Assembly: GCA_003117195.1 (NCBI GenBank)
Contig: BDSI01000001.1
Coordinates: forward strand, 434,001-498,000
Origin: Eudorina sp. 2006-703-Eu-15
Taxonomy: Eukaryota; Chlorophyta; Chlorophyceae; Chlamydomonadales; Volvocaceae
Length of the DNA stretch: 64,000 nt
Direction of reading: 5' to 3'
The translations under genes and the position numbers were made by a program. The notes under the pieces are model-generated. The model was given only the letters and a program-made list of their open reading frames with translations. It had not been told where the DNA came from and searched no databases. Shown here piece after piece: positions 31,980 to 45,800 of this stretch (positions are counted from its first letter, which is position 1; every line of letters begins with the position of its first letter).

Positions 31980-34900
31980 AACCCAACGTCCCTCCCTCCC
32001 ACCCTGTGGCGCATGACAACCCGCCCAACGTCCCTCCCTCCCTCCCTCCCTGTGGCGCATGACAACCCACCCAACGCCCCTCCCTCCCTGTAGCGCATGA
32101 CAACCCAGCCACCCTCCCTTCCTGAGGCACATAGGCCTCCCAGCATAACCACCACCACTCAGGCCGCCGCCAGTCTCAAGCCGCGGCGACGTCAGGATCC
32201 CCACAATACGTCGTGCCGCGGCGGAGGACATGGCGGCGGCCATGACAGCAACATCCGCCATCCCGGCTCGTCCACCCACCTTCCCTCCCTCCCTCCCTCC
32301 CTGCGGCGCATGACAACCCACCCAACGTCCCTCCCTCCCTGTGGCGCATGACAACCCGCCCAACGTCCCTCCCTCCCTCCCTGTAGCGCATGACAACCCA
32401 GCCACCCTCCCTTCCTGAGGCACATAGGCCTCCCAGCATAACCACCACCACTCAGGCCGCCGCCAGTCTCAAGCCGCGGCGACGTCAGGATCCCCACAAT
32501 ACGTCGTGCCGCGGCGGAGTACATGGCGGCGGCCATGACAGCAACATCCGCCATCCCGGCTCGTCCACCCGCCTTCCCTCCCTCCCTCCCTGCGGCACAT
32601 GACAACCCACCCAACGTCCCTCCCTCCCTCCCTGTGGCGCATGACAACCCACCCAACGCCCCTCCCTCCCTGTGGCGCTTGACAACCCGCCCAACGTCCC
32701 TCCCTCCCTCCCTGTAGCGCATGATAACCCAGCCACCCTGCCTTTCTGAGGCACATAGGCCTCCCAGCATAACCACCACCACTCAGGCCGCCGCCAGTCT
32801 CAAGGCGCGGCGACGTCAGGATCCCCACAATACGTCGTGCCGCGGCGGAGGACATGGCGGCGGCCATGACAGCAACATCCGCCATCCCGGCTCGTCCGCC
32901 CACCTTCCCTCCCTCCCTCCCTGTGGCGCATGACACCCCACCCAACGTCCCTCCCTCCCTGTGGCGCATGACAACCCACCCAACGTCCCTCCCTCCCTCC
33001 CTGTAGCGCATGACAACCCAGCCACCCTCCCTTCCTGAGGCACATAGGCCTCCCAGCATAACCACCACCACTCAGGCCGCCGCCAGTCTCAAGCCGCGGC
33101 GACGTCAGGATCCCCACAATACGTCGTGCCGCGGCGGAGTACATGGCGGCGGCCATGACAGCAACATCCGCCATCCCGGCTCGTCCACCCACCTTCCCTC
33201 CCTCCCTCCCTGCGGCGCATGACAACCCGCCCAACGTCCCTCCCTCCCTCCCTGTGGCGCATGACAACCCGCCCAACGTCCCTCCCTCCCTCCCTGTGGC
33301 GCATGACAACCCACCCAACGTCCCTCCCTCCCTGTGGCGCATGACAACCCACCCAACGTCCCTCCCTCCCTGTGGCGCATGACAACCCAGCCACCCTCCC
33401 TTCCTGAGGCACATAGGCCTCCCAGCATAACCACCACCACTCAGGCCGCCGCCAGTCTCAAGCCGCGGCGACGTCAGGATCCCCACAATACGTCGTGCCG
33501 CGGCGGAGTACATGGCGGCGGCCATGACAGCAACATCCGCCATCCCGGCTCGTCCACCCACCTTCCCTCCCTCCCGCCCTCCCTGCGGCGCATGACAACC
33601 CACCCAACGTCCCTCCCTCCCTCCCTGTGGCGCATGACAACCCACCCAACGTCCCTCCCTCCCTCCCTGTGGCTCATGACAACCCAGCCACCCTCCCTTC
33701 CTGAGGCACATAGGCCTCCCAGCATAACCACCACCACTCAGGCCGCCGCCAGTCTCAAGCCGCAGCGACGTCAGGATCCCCACAATACGTCGTGCCGCGG
33801 CGGAGGACATGGCGGCGGCCATGACAGCAACATCCGCCATCCCGGCTCGTCCACCCACCTTCCCTCCCTCCCTCCCTCCCTGCGGCGCATGACAACCCAC
33901 CCAACGTCCCTCCCTCCCTCCCTGTGGCGCATGACAACCCACCCAACGTCCCTCCCTCCCTCCCTGTGGCGCATGCCAACCCACCCAGCTTCCCTCCCTC
34001 CCTCCCTGCGGCGCATGACAACCCACCCAACGTCCCTCCCTCCCTCCCTGTGGCGCATGCCAACCCACCCAACGTCCCTCCCTCCCTCCCTGTGGCGCAT
34101 GACAACCCAGCCACCCTCCCTTTCTGAGGCACATAGGCCTCCCAGCATAACCACCACCACTCAGGCCGCTGCCAGTCTCAAGCCGCGGCGACGTCAGGAT
34201 CCCCACAATACGTCGTGCCGCGGCGGAGGACATGGCGGCGGCCATGACAGCAACATCCGCCATCCCGGTTCGTCCACCCGCCTTCCCTCCCTCCCTCCCT
34301 GCGGCGCATGACAACCCACCCAACGTCCCTCCCTCTCTCCCTGTGGCGCATGACAACCCACCCAACGTCCCTCCCTGTGGCGCATGACAACCCACCCAAC
34401 GTCCCTCCCTCCCTGTGGCGCATGACAACCCAACCAACGTCCCTCTCTCCCTGTAGCGCATGACAACCCAGCCACCCTCCCTTCCTGAGGCACATAGGCC
34501 TCCCAGCATAACCACCACCACTCAGGCCGCCGCCAGTCTCAAGCCGCGGCGACGTCAGGATCCCCACAATACGTCGTGCCGCGGCGGAGGACATGGCGGC
34601 GGCCATGACAGCAACATCCGCCATCCCGGCTCGTCCACCCGCCTTCCCTCCCTCCCTCCCTGCGGCGCATGACAACCCACCCAACGTCCCTCCCTCTCTC
34701 CCTGCGGCGCATGACAAACCACCCAACGTCCCTCCCTGTGGCGCATGACAACCCACCCAACGTCCCTCCCTCCCTGTGGCGCATGACAACCCAACCAACG
34801 TCCCTCCCTCTCTCCCTGTGGCGCATGACAACCCACCCAACGATCCCCCCTCCCTCCCTGTGGCGCATGACAACCCGCCCAACGTCCCTCCCTCCCTCCC

Positions 34901-36345
34901 TGTGGCGCATGACAACCCAGCCACCCTCCCTTTCTGAGGCACATAGGCCTCCCAGCATAACCACCACCACTCAGGCTGCCGCCAGTCTCAAGCCGCGGCG
35001 ACGTCATGATCCCCACAATACGTCGTGCCGCGGCGGAGTACATGGCGGCGGTCATGACAGCAACATCCGCCATCCCGGCTCGTCCACCCACCTCCCCTCC
35101 CTTCCTCCCTGCGGCGCATGACAACCCACCCACCTTCCCTCCCTCCCTTCCTGTGGCGCATGCCAACCCACCCAACGTCCCTCCCGCCCTCCCTGTGGCG
35201 CATGCCAACCCACCCAACGATCCCCCCTCCCTCCCTGTGGCGCATGACAACCCGCCCAACGTCCCTCCCTCCCTCCCTGTGGCGCTTGACAACCCAGCCA
35301 CCCTCCCTTTCTGAGGCACATAGGCCTCCCAGCATAACCACCACCACTCAGGCCGCTGCCAGTCTCAAGCCGCGGCGACGTCAGGATCCCCACAATACGT
35401 CGTGCCGCGGCGGAGGACATGGCGGCGGCCATGACAGCAACATCCGCCATCCCGGCTCGTCCACCCGCCTTCCCTCCCTCCCTCCCTGCGGCGCATGACA
35501 ACCCACCCAACGTCCCTCCCTCTCTCCCTGCGGCGCATGACAACCCACCCAACGTCCCTCCCTGTGGCGCATGACAACCCACCCAACGTCCCTCCCTCCC
35601 TGTGGCGCATGACAACCCAACCAACGTCCCTCCCTCTCTCCCTGTGGCGCATGACAACCCACCCAACGATCCCCCCTCCCTCCCTGTGGCGCATGACAAC
35701 CCGCCCAACGTCCCTCCCTCCCTCCCTGTGGCGCATGACAACCCAGCCACCCTCCCTTTCTGAGGCACATAGGCCTCCCAGCATAACCACCACCACTCAG
35801 GCCGCCGCCAGTCTCAAGCCGCGGCGACGTCAGGATCCCCACAATACGTCGTACCGCGGCAGAGGACATGGCGGCGGCCATGATAGCAACATCCGCCATC
35901 CCGGCTCGTCCACCCACCTTCCCTCCCTCCCTCCCTCCCTCCCTCCCTCCCTGCGGCGCATGACAACCCACCCAACGTCCCTCCCTCCCTCCCTGTGGCG
36001 CATGCCAACCCACCCAACGTCCCTCCCTCCCTCCCTGTGGCGCATGACAACCCACCCAACGTCCCTCCCTCCCTGTAGCGCATGACAACCCAGCCACCCT
36101 CCCTTCCTGAGGCACATAGGCCTCCCAGCATAACCACCACCACTCAGGCCGCCGCCAGTCTCAAGCCGCGGCGACGTCAGGATCCCCACAATACGTCGTG
36201 CCGCGGCGGAGGACATGGCGGCGGCCATGACAGCAACATCCGCCATCCCGGCTCGTCCACCCACCCTGCCTTCCTCCCTCCCTGCGGCGCATGACAACCC
36301 ACCCAACGTCCCTCCCTCCCTGTGGCTCATGAAATCCTATCCTCC
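31980..36345. repeat. Satellite array 1: ~200-bp conserved block plus variable ~37-40-bp subrepeats
   Basis: Twelve copies of a conserved block begin with CTGAGGCACATAGGCC at 32122, 32415, 32746, 33035, 33404, 33701, 34124, 34485, 34934, 35311, 35760 and 36107 (spacings 289-449 nt). Between blocks lie two to eight subrepeats built on 'GCGCATGACAACCCACCC' plus CCCT runs. The block contains a small palindrome, CATGGC..GCCATG. Units 34485-34934 and 35311-35760 are the same length (449) and nearly identical, a sign of recent exchange. Confidence 0.95.
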
Positions 36346-36484
36346 TTCCCGCCCTCTTGCGCATAAAAACCCACCAAATCTCCTAAACCCCTAAGACACT
36401 TACCTGGGGGCCACACAAATGAAGCATAGCGTCCGTCACCAAAGCCACCTCCAACCTACATACGACGTCCATCGCCTTCCGCGC

Positions 36485-39400
36485 ATTGCGGCGGCCATCC
36501 TTCGGGGCCTTCCGCGCAGTTACCCGTGGATTACACCGCCTTCCCCCCTTCGGGGCCTTCCAAGCCGTTCCCGTCTATCACTCCTTCGGGGCCTTCCGCG
36601 TAGTTACTCGTGGATCACACCGCCTTCCCTCCTTCGGAGCCTTCCGCGCAATTACCCGTGGATCGCACCGCCTGCCCCCCTTCGGGGCCTTAAAAGCAGT
36701 TACCCGTCTATCACTCCTTCGGGGCCTTTGAAGCAGTTACCCGTGGATCACACCGCCTTCCCCCCTCGGGGCCTTAAAAGCAGTTACCCGTCTATCACTC
36801 CTTCGGGGCCTTCCGCGCAGTTACTCGTGGATCTCACCGCCTGACCCCTTCGGAGCCTTCCGCGCAGTTACTCGTGGATCACACCGCCTGCCCCCCCTCG
36901 GGGCCTTCCGAGCAGTTACCCGTGGATCGCACCGCCTTCCCCCCTCGGGCCTTCCGAGCAGTTACGCGTGGATCACACCGCCTTCCCCCCTCGGGGCCTT
37001 CCGAGCAGTTACGCGTGGATCACATCCCCGTCCCCCCTCGGGGCCTTCCAAGCAGTTACCCGTGGATCACACCGCCTTCCCCCTCGGGGCCTTCCGAGCA
37101 GTTACGCGTGGATCAAACCGCCTTCCCCCCTCGGGGCCTTCCGCGCAGTTACTCGTGGATCACACCGCCTGCCCCCCCTCGGGGCCTTCCGAGCAGTTAC
37201 CCGTGGATCGCATCCCCGTCCCCCCTCGGGGCCTTTCAAGCAGTTACCCGTGGATCACATCCCCGTCCCCCTCGGGGCCTTCCAAGCAGTTACCCGTGGA
37301 TCACACCGCCTTCCCCCCTCGGGGCCTTAAAAGCAGTTACCCGTCTATCACTCCTTCGGGGCCTTCCGCGTAGTTACTCGTGGATCACACCGCCTGCCCC
37401 CCTTCGGGGCCTTCCAAGCAGTTACCCGTGGATCGCACCGCCTTCCCCCTTCGGGGCCTTCAAAGCAGTTACCCGTCTATCACTCCTTCGGGGCCTTCCG
37501 CGTAGTTACTCGTGGATCACACCGCCTGCCCCCCCTTCGGGGCCTTCCGCGTAGTTACCCGTGGATCGCACCGCCTTCCCCCCTTCGGGGCCTTCAAAGC
37601 AGTTACCCGTCTATCACTCCTTCGGGGCCTTCCGCGTAGTTACTCGTGGATCGCACCGCCTTCCCCCCTTCGGGGCCTTCAAAGCAGTTACCCGTCTATC
37701 ACTCCTTCGGGGCCTTCCGCGTAGTTACTCGTGGATCACACCGCCTGCCCCCCTTCGGGGCCATCAAAGCAGTTACCCGTCTATCACTCCTTCGGAGCCT
37801 TCCGCGTAGTTACTCGTGGATCGCACCGCCTTCCCCCCTCGGGGCCTTCCGCGCAGTTACCCGTGGATCACACCGCCTTCCCCCCTCGGGGCCTTAAAAG
37901 CAGTTACCCGTCTATCACTCCTTCGGGGCCTTCCGCGTAGTTACCGTGGATCGCACCGCCTTCCCCCCTTCGGAGCCTTCCGCGCAGTTACCCGTGGATC
38001 GCACCGCCTGCCCCCTTCGGGGCCTTCAAAGCAGTTACCCGTCTATCACTCCTTCGGGGCCTTCCGCGTAGTTACTCGTGGATCGCACCGCCTGCCCCCC
38101 TTCGGGCCTTCCAAGCAGTTACCCGTGGATCGCACCGCCTTCCCCCCGTCGGGGCCTTCCAAGCAGTTACCCGTGGATCGCACCGCCTGCCCCCCTTCGG
38201 GGCCTTCAAAGCAGTTACCCGTCTATCACTCCTTCGGAGCCTTCCGCGTAGTTACCCGTGGATCGCACCGCCTTCCCCCCTTCGGGGCCTTCCGCGCAAT
38301 TACCCGTGGATCGCACCGCCTGCCCCCCTTCGGAGCCTTCCGCGCAATTACCCGTGGATCGCACCGCCTGCCCCCCTCGGGGCCTTCCGAGCAGTTACCC
38401 GTCTATCACTCCTTCGGGGCCTTTGAAGCAGTTACCCGTGGATCACACCGCCTTCCCCCCTCGGGGCCTTAAAAGCAGTTACCCGTCTATCACTCCTTCG
38501 GGGCCTTCCGCGCAGTTACTCGTGGATCTCACCGCCTGACCCCTTCGGAGCCTTCCGCGCAGTTACTCGTGGATCACACCGCCTGCCCCCCCTCGGGGCC
38601 TTCCGAGCAGTTACCCGTGGATCGCACCGCCTTCCCCCCTCGGGGCCTTCCGAGCAGTTACGCGTGGATCACACCGCCTTCCCCCCTCGGGGCCTTCCGA
38701 GCAGTTACGCGTGGATCACATCCCCGTCCCCCCTCGGGGCCTTCCAAGCAGTTACCCGTGGATCACACCGCCTTCCCCCCTCGGGGCCTTCCGAGCAGTT
38801 ACGCGTGGATCAAACCGCCTTCCCCCCTCGGGGCCTTCCGCGCAGTTACTCGTGGATCACACCGCCTGCCCCCCCTCGGGGCCTTCCGAGCAGTTACCCG
38901 TGGATCGCATCCCCGTCCCCCCTCGGGGCCTTTCAAGCAGTTACCCGTGGATCACATCCCCGTCCCCCCTCGGGGCCTTCCAAGCAGTTACCCGTGGATC
39001 ACACCGCCTTCCCCCCTCGGGGCCTTAAAAGCAGTTACCCGTCTATCACTCCTTCGGGGCCTTCCGCGTAGTTACTCGTGGATCACACCGCCTGCCCCCC
39101 TTCGGGGCCTTCCAAGCAGTTACCCGTGGATCGCACCGCCTTCCCCCCTTCGGGGCCTTCAAAGCAGTTACCCGTCTATCACTCCTTCGGGGCCTTCCGC
39201 GTAGTTACTCGTGGATCACACCGCCTGCCCCCCCTTCGGGGCCTTCCGCGTAGTTACCCGTGGATCGCACCGCCTTCCCCCCTTCGGGGCCTTCAAAGCA
39301 GTTACCCGTCTATCACTCCTTCGGGGCCTTCCGCGTAGTTACTCGTGGATCGCACCGCCTTCCCCCCTTCGGGGCCTTCAAAGCAGTTACCCGTCTATCA

Positions 39401-40515
39401 CTCCTTCGGGGCCTTCCGCGTAGTTACTCGTGGATCACACCGCCTGCCCCCCTTCGGGGCCATCAAAGCAGTTACCCGTCTATCACTCCTTCGGAGCCTT
39501 CCGCGTAGTTACTCGTGGATCGCACCGCCTTCCCCCCCTCGGGGCCTTCCGCGCAGTTACCCGTGGATCACACCGCCTTCCCCCCTCGGGGCCTTAAAAG
39601 CAGTTACCCGTCTATCACTCCTTCGGGGCCTTCCGCGTAGTTACCGTGGATCGCACCGCCTTCCCCCCTTCGGAGCCTTCCGCGCAGTTACCCGTGGATC
39701 GCACCGCCTGCCCCCCTTCGGGGCCTTCAAAGCAGTTACCCGTCTATCACTCCTTCGGGGCCTTCCGCGTAGTTACTCGTGGATCGCACCGCCTGCCCCC
39801 CTTCGGGGCCTTCCAAGCAGTTACCCGTGGATCGCACCGCCTTCCCCCCGTCGGGGCCTTCCAAGCAGTTACCCGTGGATCGCACCGCCTGCCCCCCTTC
39901 GGGGCCTTCAAAGCAGTTACCCGTCTATCACTCCTTCGGAGCCTTCCGCGTAGTTACCCGTGGATCGCACCGCCTTCCCCCCTTCGGGGCCTTCCGCGCA
40001 ATTACCCGTGGATCGCACCGCCTGCCCCCCTTCGGAGCCTTCCGCGCAATTACCCGTGGATCGCACCGCCTTCCCCCCTCGGGGCCTTCCGAGCAGTTAC
40101 CCGTCTATCACTCCTTCGGGGCCATCCGCGTAGTTACCCGTGGATCACACCGCCATCCCTCCTTCGGGGCCTTCAAAGCAGTTACCCGTCTATCACTCCT
40201 TCGGGGCCTTCCGCGCAATTACCCGTGGATCGCACCGCCTGCCCTCCTTCGGGGCCTTCCAAGCAGTTACCCGTCTATCACTCCTTCGGGGCCTTCCGCG
40301 TAGTTACTCGTGGATCACACCGCCTGCCCCCCTTCGGGGCCATCCGCGTAGTTACTCGTGGATCACACCGCCTGCCCCCCTTCGGGGCCATCCGCGTAGT
40401 TACTCGTGGATCACACCGCCTGCCCCCCCTTCGGGGCCATCCGCGCAGTTACCCGTGGATCACACCGCCATCCCTCCTTCGGGGCCTTCAAAGCAGTTAC
40501 CCGTGTATCACATAA
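36485..40515. repeat. Satellite array 2: ~37-48-bp units with a 1.7-kb higher-order duplication
   Basis: The units alternate between types 'GCAGTTACCCGTGGATCGCA' and 'GCAGTTACCCGTCTATCACT', joined by CCTTCGGGGCCTT. A block of about 1.7 kb (about 36700-38400) is repeated almost unchanged at about 38400-40090; landmark offsets are 1695-1699 nt. Long plus-strand open frames inside are repeat artefacts. Confidence 0.95.
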
Positions 40516-41980
40516 CCTTCGCACCCAGGTGCTCTGAGTTCGCATCGGCTCGCAACCGACCAGTTGCCCTTGGGTCCTCAAAGATGCCCTTGGGTACATC
40601 CGGCTGCTCTCGTAAATGGCCTTGTTCATGTTCTGGGTATGACATCGGAAATGGTCTTGGACAGTCGTATGATGATGCTCTCGATGTAGTCCCTGGGGGA
40701 ACTGCCCCCGACGATCAACTCCCTTCCCCGGAAGCGGCGCCTTCGACCTGTGTGGCGGGAAGAAATGCAGTGGAGGGGACATGCGCCAGGCGTAAGGGAA
40801 ATATAACAGCACGCGGGCGATCTCCGTCTTGCCACGAATCGATACAGAAGTATTTCTCTGTTGCTATGGGACGACTGGTCCCATTTGAGTATCGCGTGTG
40901 GGTCACCCAGTTTGAGACACGGTTCGCTCACGGTTCGCACTTCTATTTCCATACTGCGAACCCCTATGTCGATTCAGCTCGCAAACACCAAGCCCGAGGG
41001 ACCTCGCTGACCGGTTTTGAAGCATCGATTAGTGGCGCAGTAAAGGCCATGCCCAGCATTATGCGGGCATTGTATGTACATAAACCATGCCATTTTCTAC
41101 CTACCAAGAGCGCCTAAAATACATAAACCAGCTCCCACGTTGCGGGGTCCGTTGCGCGATCCATGTCACCGGGTGTCGGACCTCAAGAAGAATGCATGGA
41201 AGCCCTGCAGGAAATATCGAGTGGAACTGTAACTAATAAAGGATAATATTAAGCGACCATGCACAGTCGGTGCGTGGTTGCGGCCACACCAACTGAACTC
41301 GCCGCCCAGAAGGCTCTGAGCAGGCCGCCTACCTTGACGACAAAGCCATTCTGATACTGCCAAGACGCCGCCATTGTGGTTGGAATACCCCATACACAGT
41401 CACTTCGGTTTTATGGAGATGCACCAGGTGAGATTATCTATATGCACGTTCAGTGACTTTGATAAAGATATTCCATGTGTTTTTATATTTGGAGAGAATT
41501 TTTTTATTCTGAAGCCAATTGCGAACCAGCTTGCTTAATGCCGTACAGCTCATCTGATGCTCTTGGGCTGTTGTGCCAGGTTCAACACTAGGTACACCGA
41601 CCCATGAACTGTACGAGTAATTGTTATTGGACACTGCAGCCCTATTTCGTCAGCGTACGTAGCCGGACGTTGTGACCAACTCAACTGATTCTGGGATTAA
41701 GAATTCCCAGAATTCCCAGATAGCTATCACCGTAGCTTCATGCGACAAGTAGCGTGTAGCGAAATGCTTTCATGCGGAAAGCGGAGGGAGGTTCGCATGC
41801 CTCCTTTAGGGGAGAGTGAGTGAGTGTGCCTTTCCAAGTGGCTTTATTTACTTAATTCGAAAAGTGCTATGTTAGTTATATCACCGTCACCTGCAGCAGC
41901 CACCACGGCCTTGTCGCGAACCGTCCAGTTGCGGCCGGTTGCCAGGATGTCGATACATGCAAGTACCGTGACCCCATCAG
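40516..41980. other. No gene recognised between satellite arrays
   Basis: This is unique, comparatively AT-rich sequence (especially 41180-41900). The open frame that crosses out of satellite 2 as far as 41117 has no recognisable domain. The missing 5' exons of the coiled-coil gene could lie here, but I could not identify any. Confidence 0.45.
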
Positions 41981-41984
41981 CCTA

Positions 41985-42450
41985 GGGGAGGGGCGGGGGC
42001 CTGGTCCGCCCATCAACATATCTCATCCAAGCGCCCGAGTGGAAAGCGGGGGCTATTCCGCCCATCCATCTATCCATCCATACCACCCAAATGCCCAGGG
42101 CGAGATGGGCTATTCCGCCCATCCATCCCATCCAAGTGCCTGGAGGGAGGGGGGGCTGTTCCGCCATCCATTCATCGACATCACTCTCATCCAAGTGCCC
42201 GAGGGGCGGTGAGGGGGGGGCTGTTCCACACATCCATCCTTCCAATGGCCCGAGGGAAGGTGATGAGCTGTTCCGCCCATCCATCCCATCCAAGTGTTCG
42301 GGGGGATGGGGGGCTTTTCCGCCCATCCATCCCATCCAAATGCCCGGTAGGGCTGTTTAGCCCATCCACAACATCTTAGTGCCCGAGCGGCGGGGAGGGG
42401 GGGCTGCCTCGCATATCCATCCATCCATGCATCCATCCATCCACCCATCC
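41985..42450. repeat. Satellite array 3: ~60-bp degenerate minisatellite
   Basis: About seven imperfect units are built on 'TTCCGCCCATCCATCCCATC', 'CAAGTGCCCG' and a G-rich linker, grading into (CCAT)n at 42415-42450. It is unrelated to arrays 1 and 2. Confidence 0.88.
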
Positions 42451-42800
42451 ATTGACGACCGTACATAGCCGTCGAAGCTACGGTCCCCCCACGCTCCGGC
42501 GCGGTCCCCCCGGGCCTCAATGGGCTCGGGACCTGTCACGACAGTTGGAGCAATACGTACCGTGCTGTAAGCAGACAGGAAGATCTGAAGTGCCTAGAGG
42601 AATTCCATTGCGCCGGACGTTTCCCTGTGCTAATAACGCTGTCGCTATTAGCTGTCCCACGCCAGCTGTCACTCTTGATGACGAAGCCGGCCGTACGGTA
42701 CCGTGAGGTTCCTTGCTTTGAACAACTGCGAGGGCTTCTGCACCTCAGGAGTTTTTGCATTAAGGCTTAATCCAAACATCTGACCACAGTATGCAAGAAA

Positions 42801-45800
42801 ATGGACAGACAAGTCCAGGGTGTTCTGCATAAGCTGGCATGCTGTCGAGACCATCTAACATCTATAGGACATAATGCCGGTGCATTGCGCGAAAGTGCTG
42901 TAGCTGTCAAAGACCGGAAAACCCTGAGCTTGGACGATGCGGCGAAGCAAGGTCACCCAGAAAACACTGCGTCAGCTAGAACATGCACGGAATCTCGTCA
43001 TGATGAGATAAGGCGCGCACGGAGGGCAGCGGATGCGGTGCTGTTAGCAGCGCGTGGGCAGCCAACAGACGAAGAATTGAAGCTGCTTGTTGGCGATGCC
43101 AGCATGGCTGCTGATATTCTTGCGGACCTCGCCTTGCAAATTCAAACCAGCCCATATGCTGCTTCTGCCGCGGCCGAGGTTCAGAACACCATGGCGCTGC
43201 TGGCACGGTCACTGGCGTGCGTGCTGCAGCAGCGCGTCTTCCAAACCGCGGATGCTGCTGCGCGCGCGTTGGCGGAGGGCGACTTCCCCGCGGCCGCGTC
43301 CGCTGCCCTCACTGCAGAAGCGGTCTGCGCGGCGGCAGTAACGGCCGCTTGCCTGGGCGGCTTGCCCCTTGTGCGTGAGCTCATAGGCGCACAACACGCC
43401 GCACTCAGAGCGATGGACGCCGTACTGCAGCATCCGGAGGCACCCTCCGCCCTGACCGCATCTTCGCTGAGCAGCCCGCCGGGTTCCGGAGCCGCACCGC
43501 CTGACGAGCATCCGCGGGAGCAGCAGCAACGTGAAAGCCGCTCGCCGATGCCCGCCAGCAAAGCTGCGGCGTGCACATCAGGCAGAACAGCAGCAGGTGA
43601 AGTAGCAGCAGCAGAGTGCGAAGCGGCAGCGGACACGAACACAGAAAGTGCAGAAGCGGAGGCAGCGGCGGAAGCAGCGACGGAAGCAGCGGTGGAAGCA
43701 GCAGCGGAAGCAGCGGCGGAAGCAGCGGCGGAAGCAGCGGCGGAAGCAGCGGCGGAAGCAGCGGCGGAAGCAGCGGCGGAAGCAGCGGCGGAAGCAGCGG
43801 CGGAAGCAGCGGCGGAAGCCGATCTGGGTTGCGGTTCACGCTGTGTGTTGTCGACATCTCCACATCAGGCGACACGCGCCCGGCGATCCTCAGGAACTGG
43901 GGATGTCGGATCGGCGCTGGCCGCCGCCGGTGGGTCACCAGCCTCCACTGCGGGTATCACCGCGACTGGTGGCGAATCCGCCCAGGCCTCCAGCTCGCCA
44001 GCTGGCGACGCAGCAGCGACGACGGCCCGGGGTCCTGCTCCCGCCGCTGTCTCCGCGGGGGCGGCGGCATCAGCGGCGGTTGCCCGCGCTGCCACCGCCG
44101 CGACGAGCCTGACTCCTCCGCACATACATTCGGGGGCAGCCTGTCTCCCTGATGGGCCCTCACGTCCTGGACGCCATGGGGCGTCCCACACCTCGCCGCC
44201 GCCCCGACTGGTGTCTGCGGGGACCCCGGAGCGAACGCCAGCGCAGGAGGACGTCGCGGTGAAAGAGGTAGCCCGCCGTGCTGCGGCTGCGGCCGGCCCG
44301 TCCGCACCTGCTGCACCAGAGGCCTCTACCACCTGTGGGGACACTTCCGTCCGGATTGGTGGTGGTGGTGGTGGTGGTGGTGGTCCCGCCGATGTCCTGA
44401 TAGCCGACGGAGGATGCACCACGGTGGAGCACTGTGAGCCGCAGCCGCAGCCGAAGCCGCCGGCGCACCCACTCGAGACGTCTGCGGCAGTGCAGGTATG
44501 CCCTCCCTCGTCAGCAACTGGCGACGGGGCAGTGCAGATCATTGGCGGCGGCCACTGCCGAAACGGCGTCGACGGTGTCATCGCCGCCGCAGTCGCCCCC
44601 ATGCGGGCGCTGGACCAGGTGCCGCCGCGCGCGGGCGGCGGGGCCACCGGAGACGCAAGCGGGCGCTTCTCTAAAGATCAGAGCCGGCGTGTGGGCGGTC
44701 AGGGCGGGCGCATCACGGCTGATGGTGGAGATGGGGGATTGGAGCTCGTTGCGAATCACCCATCGCCTTCGGGAAACCAGCCTGGATCTGGGTCGGGACT
44801 GCAACACCCTGGGCCTGGATCTGGATCTGGGTCGGGACCCCAGTCTGGATCTGCTGGGCCTGCGTCGGGGCTGCAGTCCCGCGGGGGTCCTTCGGCACCC
44901 GCTGCTGGGCGCGACAGCGCTCGGCAGCACCAGCAGCCGCAGCCGCGAGGGCAATGGCTTGGTCACCTGCTGTCACAACTGGCCGACCTGGCCGAAGCGG
45001 TGGCCGCATGCGGCGCCCAGCCATCGCTCCTGAGCCTATTTCATGTGCAGGAAGCGGCGGGGATGGTGGTGCCGGTGCTGCGGGCTTTGGAGCCGGGCGA
45101 CGTATGCAGCGTGCTGGGGGACGGGCGGATGCTGTGCAGCTTCGTGCAGATGCTGTCGTACAGTGTACGGCATCTTGTTGAGACCCCGTCGCTTCAACTG
45201 TTAGACGCGTGGTCGACGGTCGTGGGGGCTGCATGCGCGTGCTTACAGCGTGTGCGAGCACCCGGCAGTTTGGCTGTGCTCCCTCCAAGGCTGCTGGGCC
45301 TCCTGACGCGTACGGACCTGCCGCAGTGCCTGGCTCGCCTGATGGCGAAGGCTGCGGAGGACTGGGCGGAGGATTGGGCGCAAGTAAGCCGAGCTGCGGA
45401 GGTGACGGCAGGCGTCGGCACGTCAGCCACAACCAGCGCGGAGACGGCCGCTGCGCAGCCTGACGGTGCTGTCCCCGGTAACGGCTGCGGCTGGGCTGGG
45501 CGCCACAAGGAATGCCGCCTCACGATTGACTCGGTCTGGGGGCTGCTCGGGTTGCTGGTAGAAGCGGCCTTTGACTTCGGCGACGGCGATGCCACCTGTG
45601 TTGACAAGGGGACGCTGCAGGCCCTCCGCAGCGCGCTGGTGAGGAGCGGGGTGATGGAGCACGCGGCCCGTGCGGCAGCGCTCAGCCCAATCGCCAGGCT
45701 GCAGGACGCATGCAGCAGCTCGGGCGCCCACGGAGCGCCGCTTGGAAATCGGTCTCCGCCTCGGTTGGGGGATTGCGAAACGCCCTTTCTTGTTTTCATG

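Noticed and set aside
32800..34521. Long minus-strand frame (573 aa) and several plus-strand frames inside satellite 1
   Set aside because: The translation is just the tandem repeat read in frame (GCHAPQGGREG-type units); many overlapping frames on both strands show the same, with no domain or codon signal.
31980..40515. CRISPR-like array
   Set aside because: Repeats are adjacent or separated by other repeats, not by unique spacers of constant length, and the context is eukaryotic.
36419..41117. Overlapping plus-strand frames in satellite 2 (up to 325 aa)
   Set aside because: Repeats of a short peptide (SYPWITPPSP-type) occur in all three phases, as expected from a short-unit satellite lacking stops.
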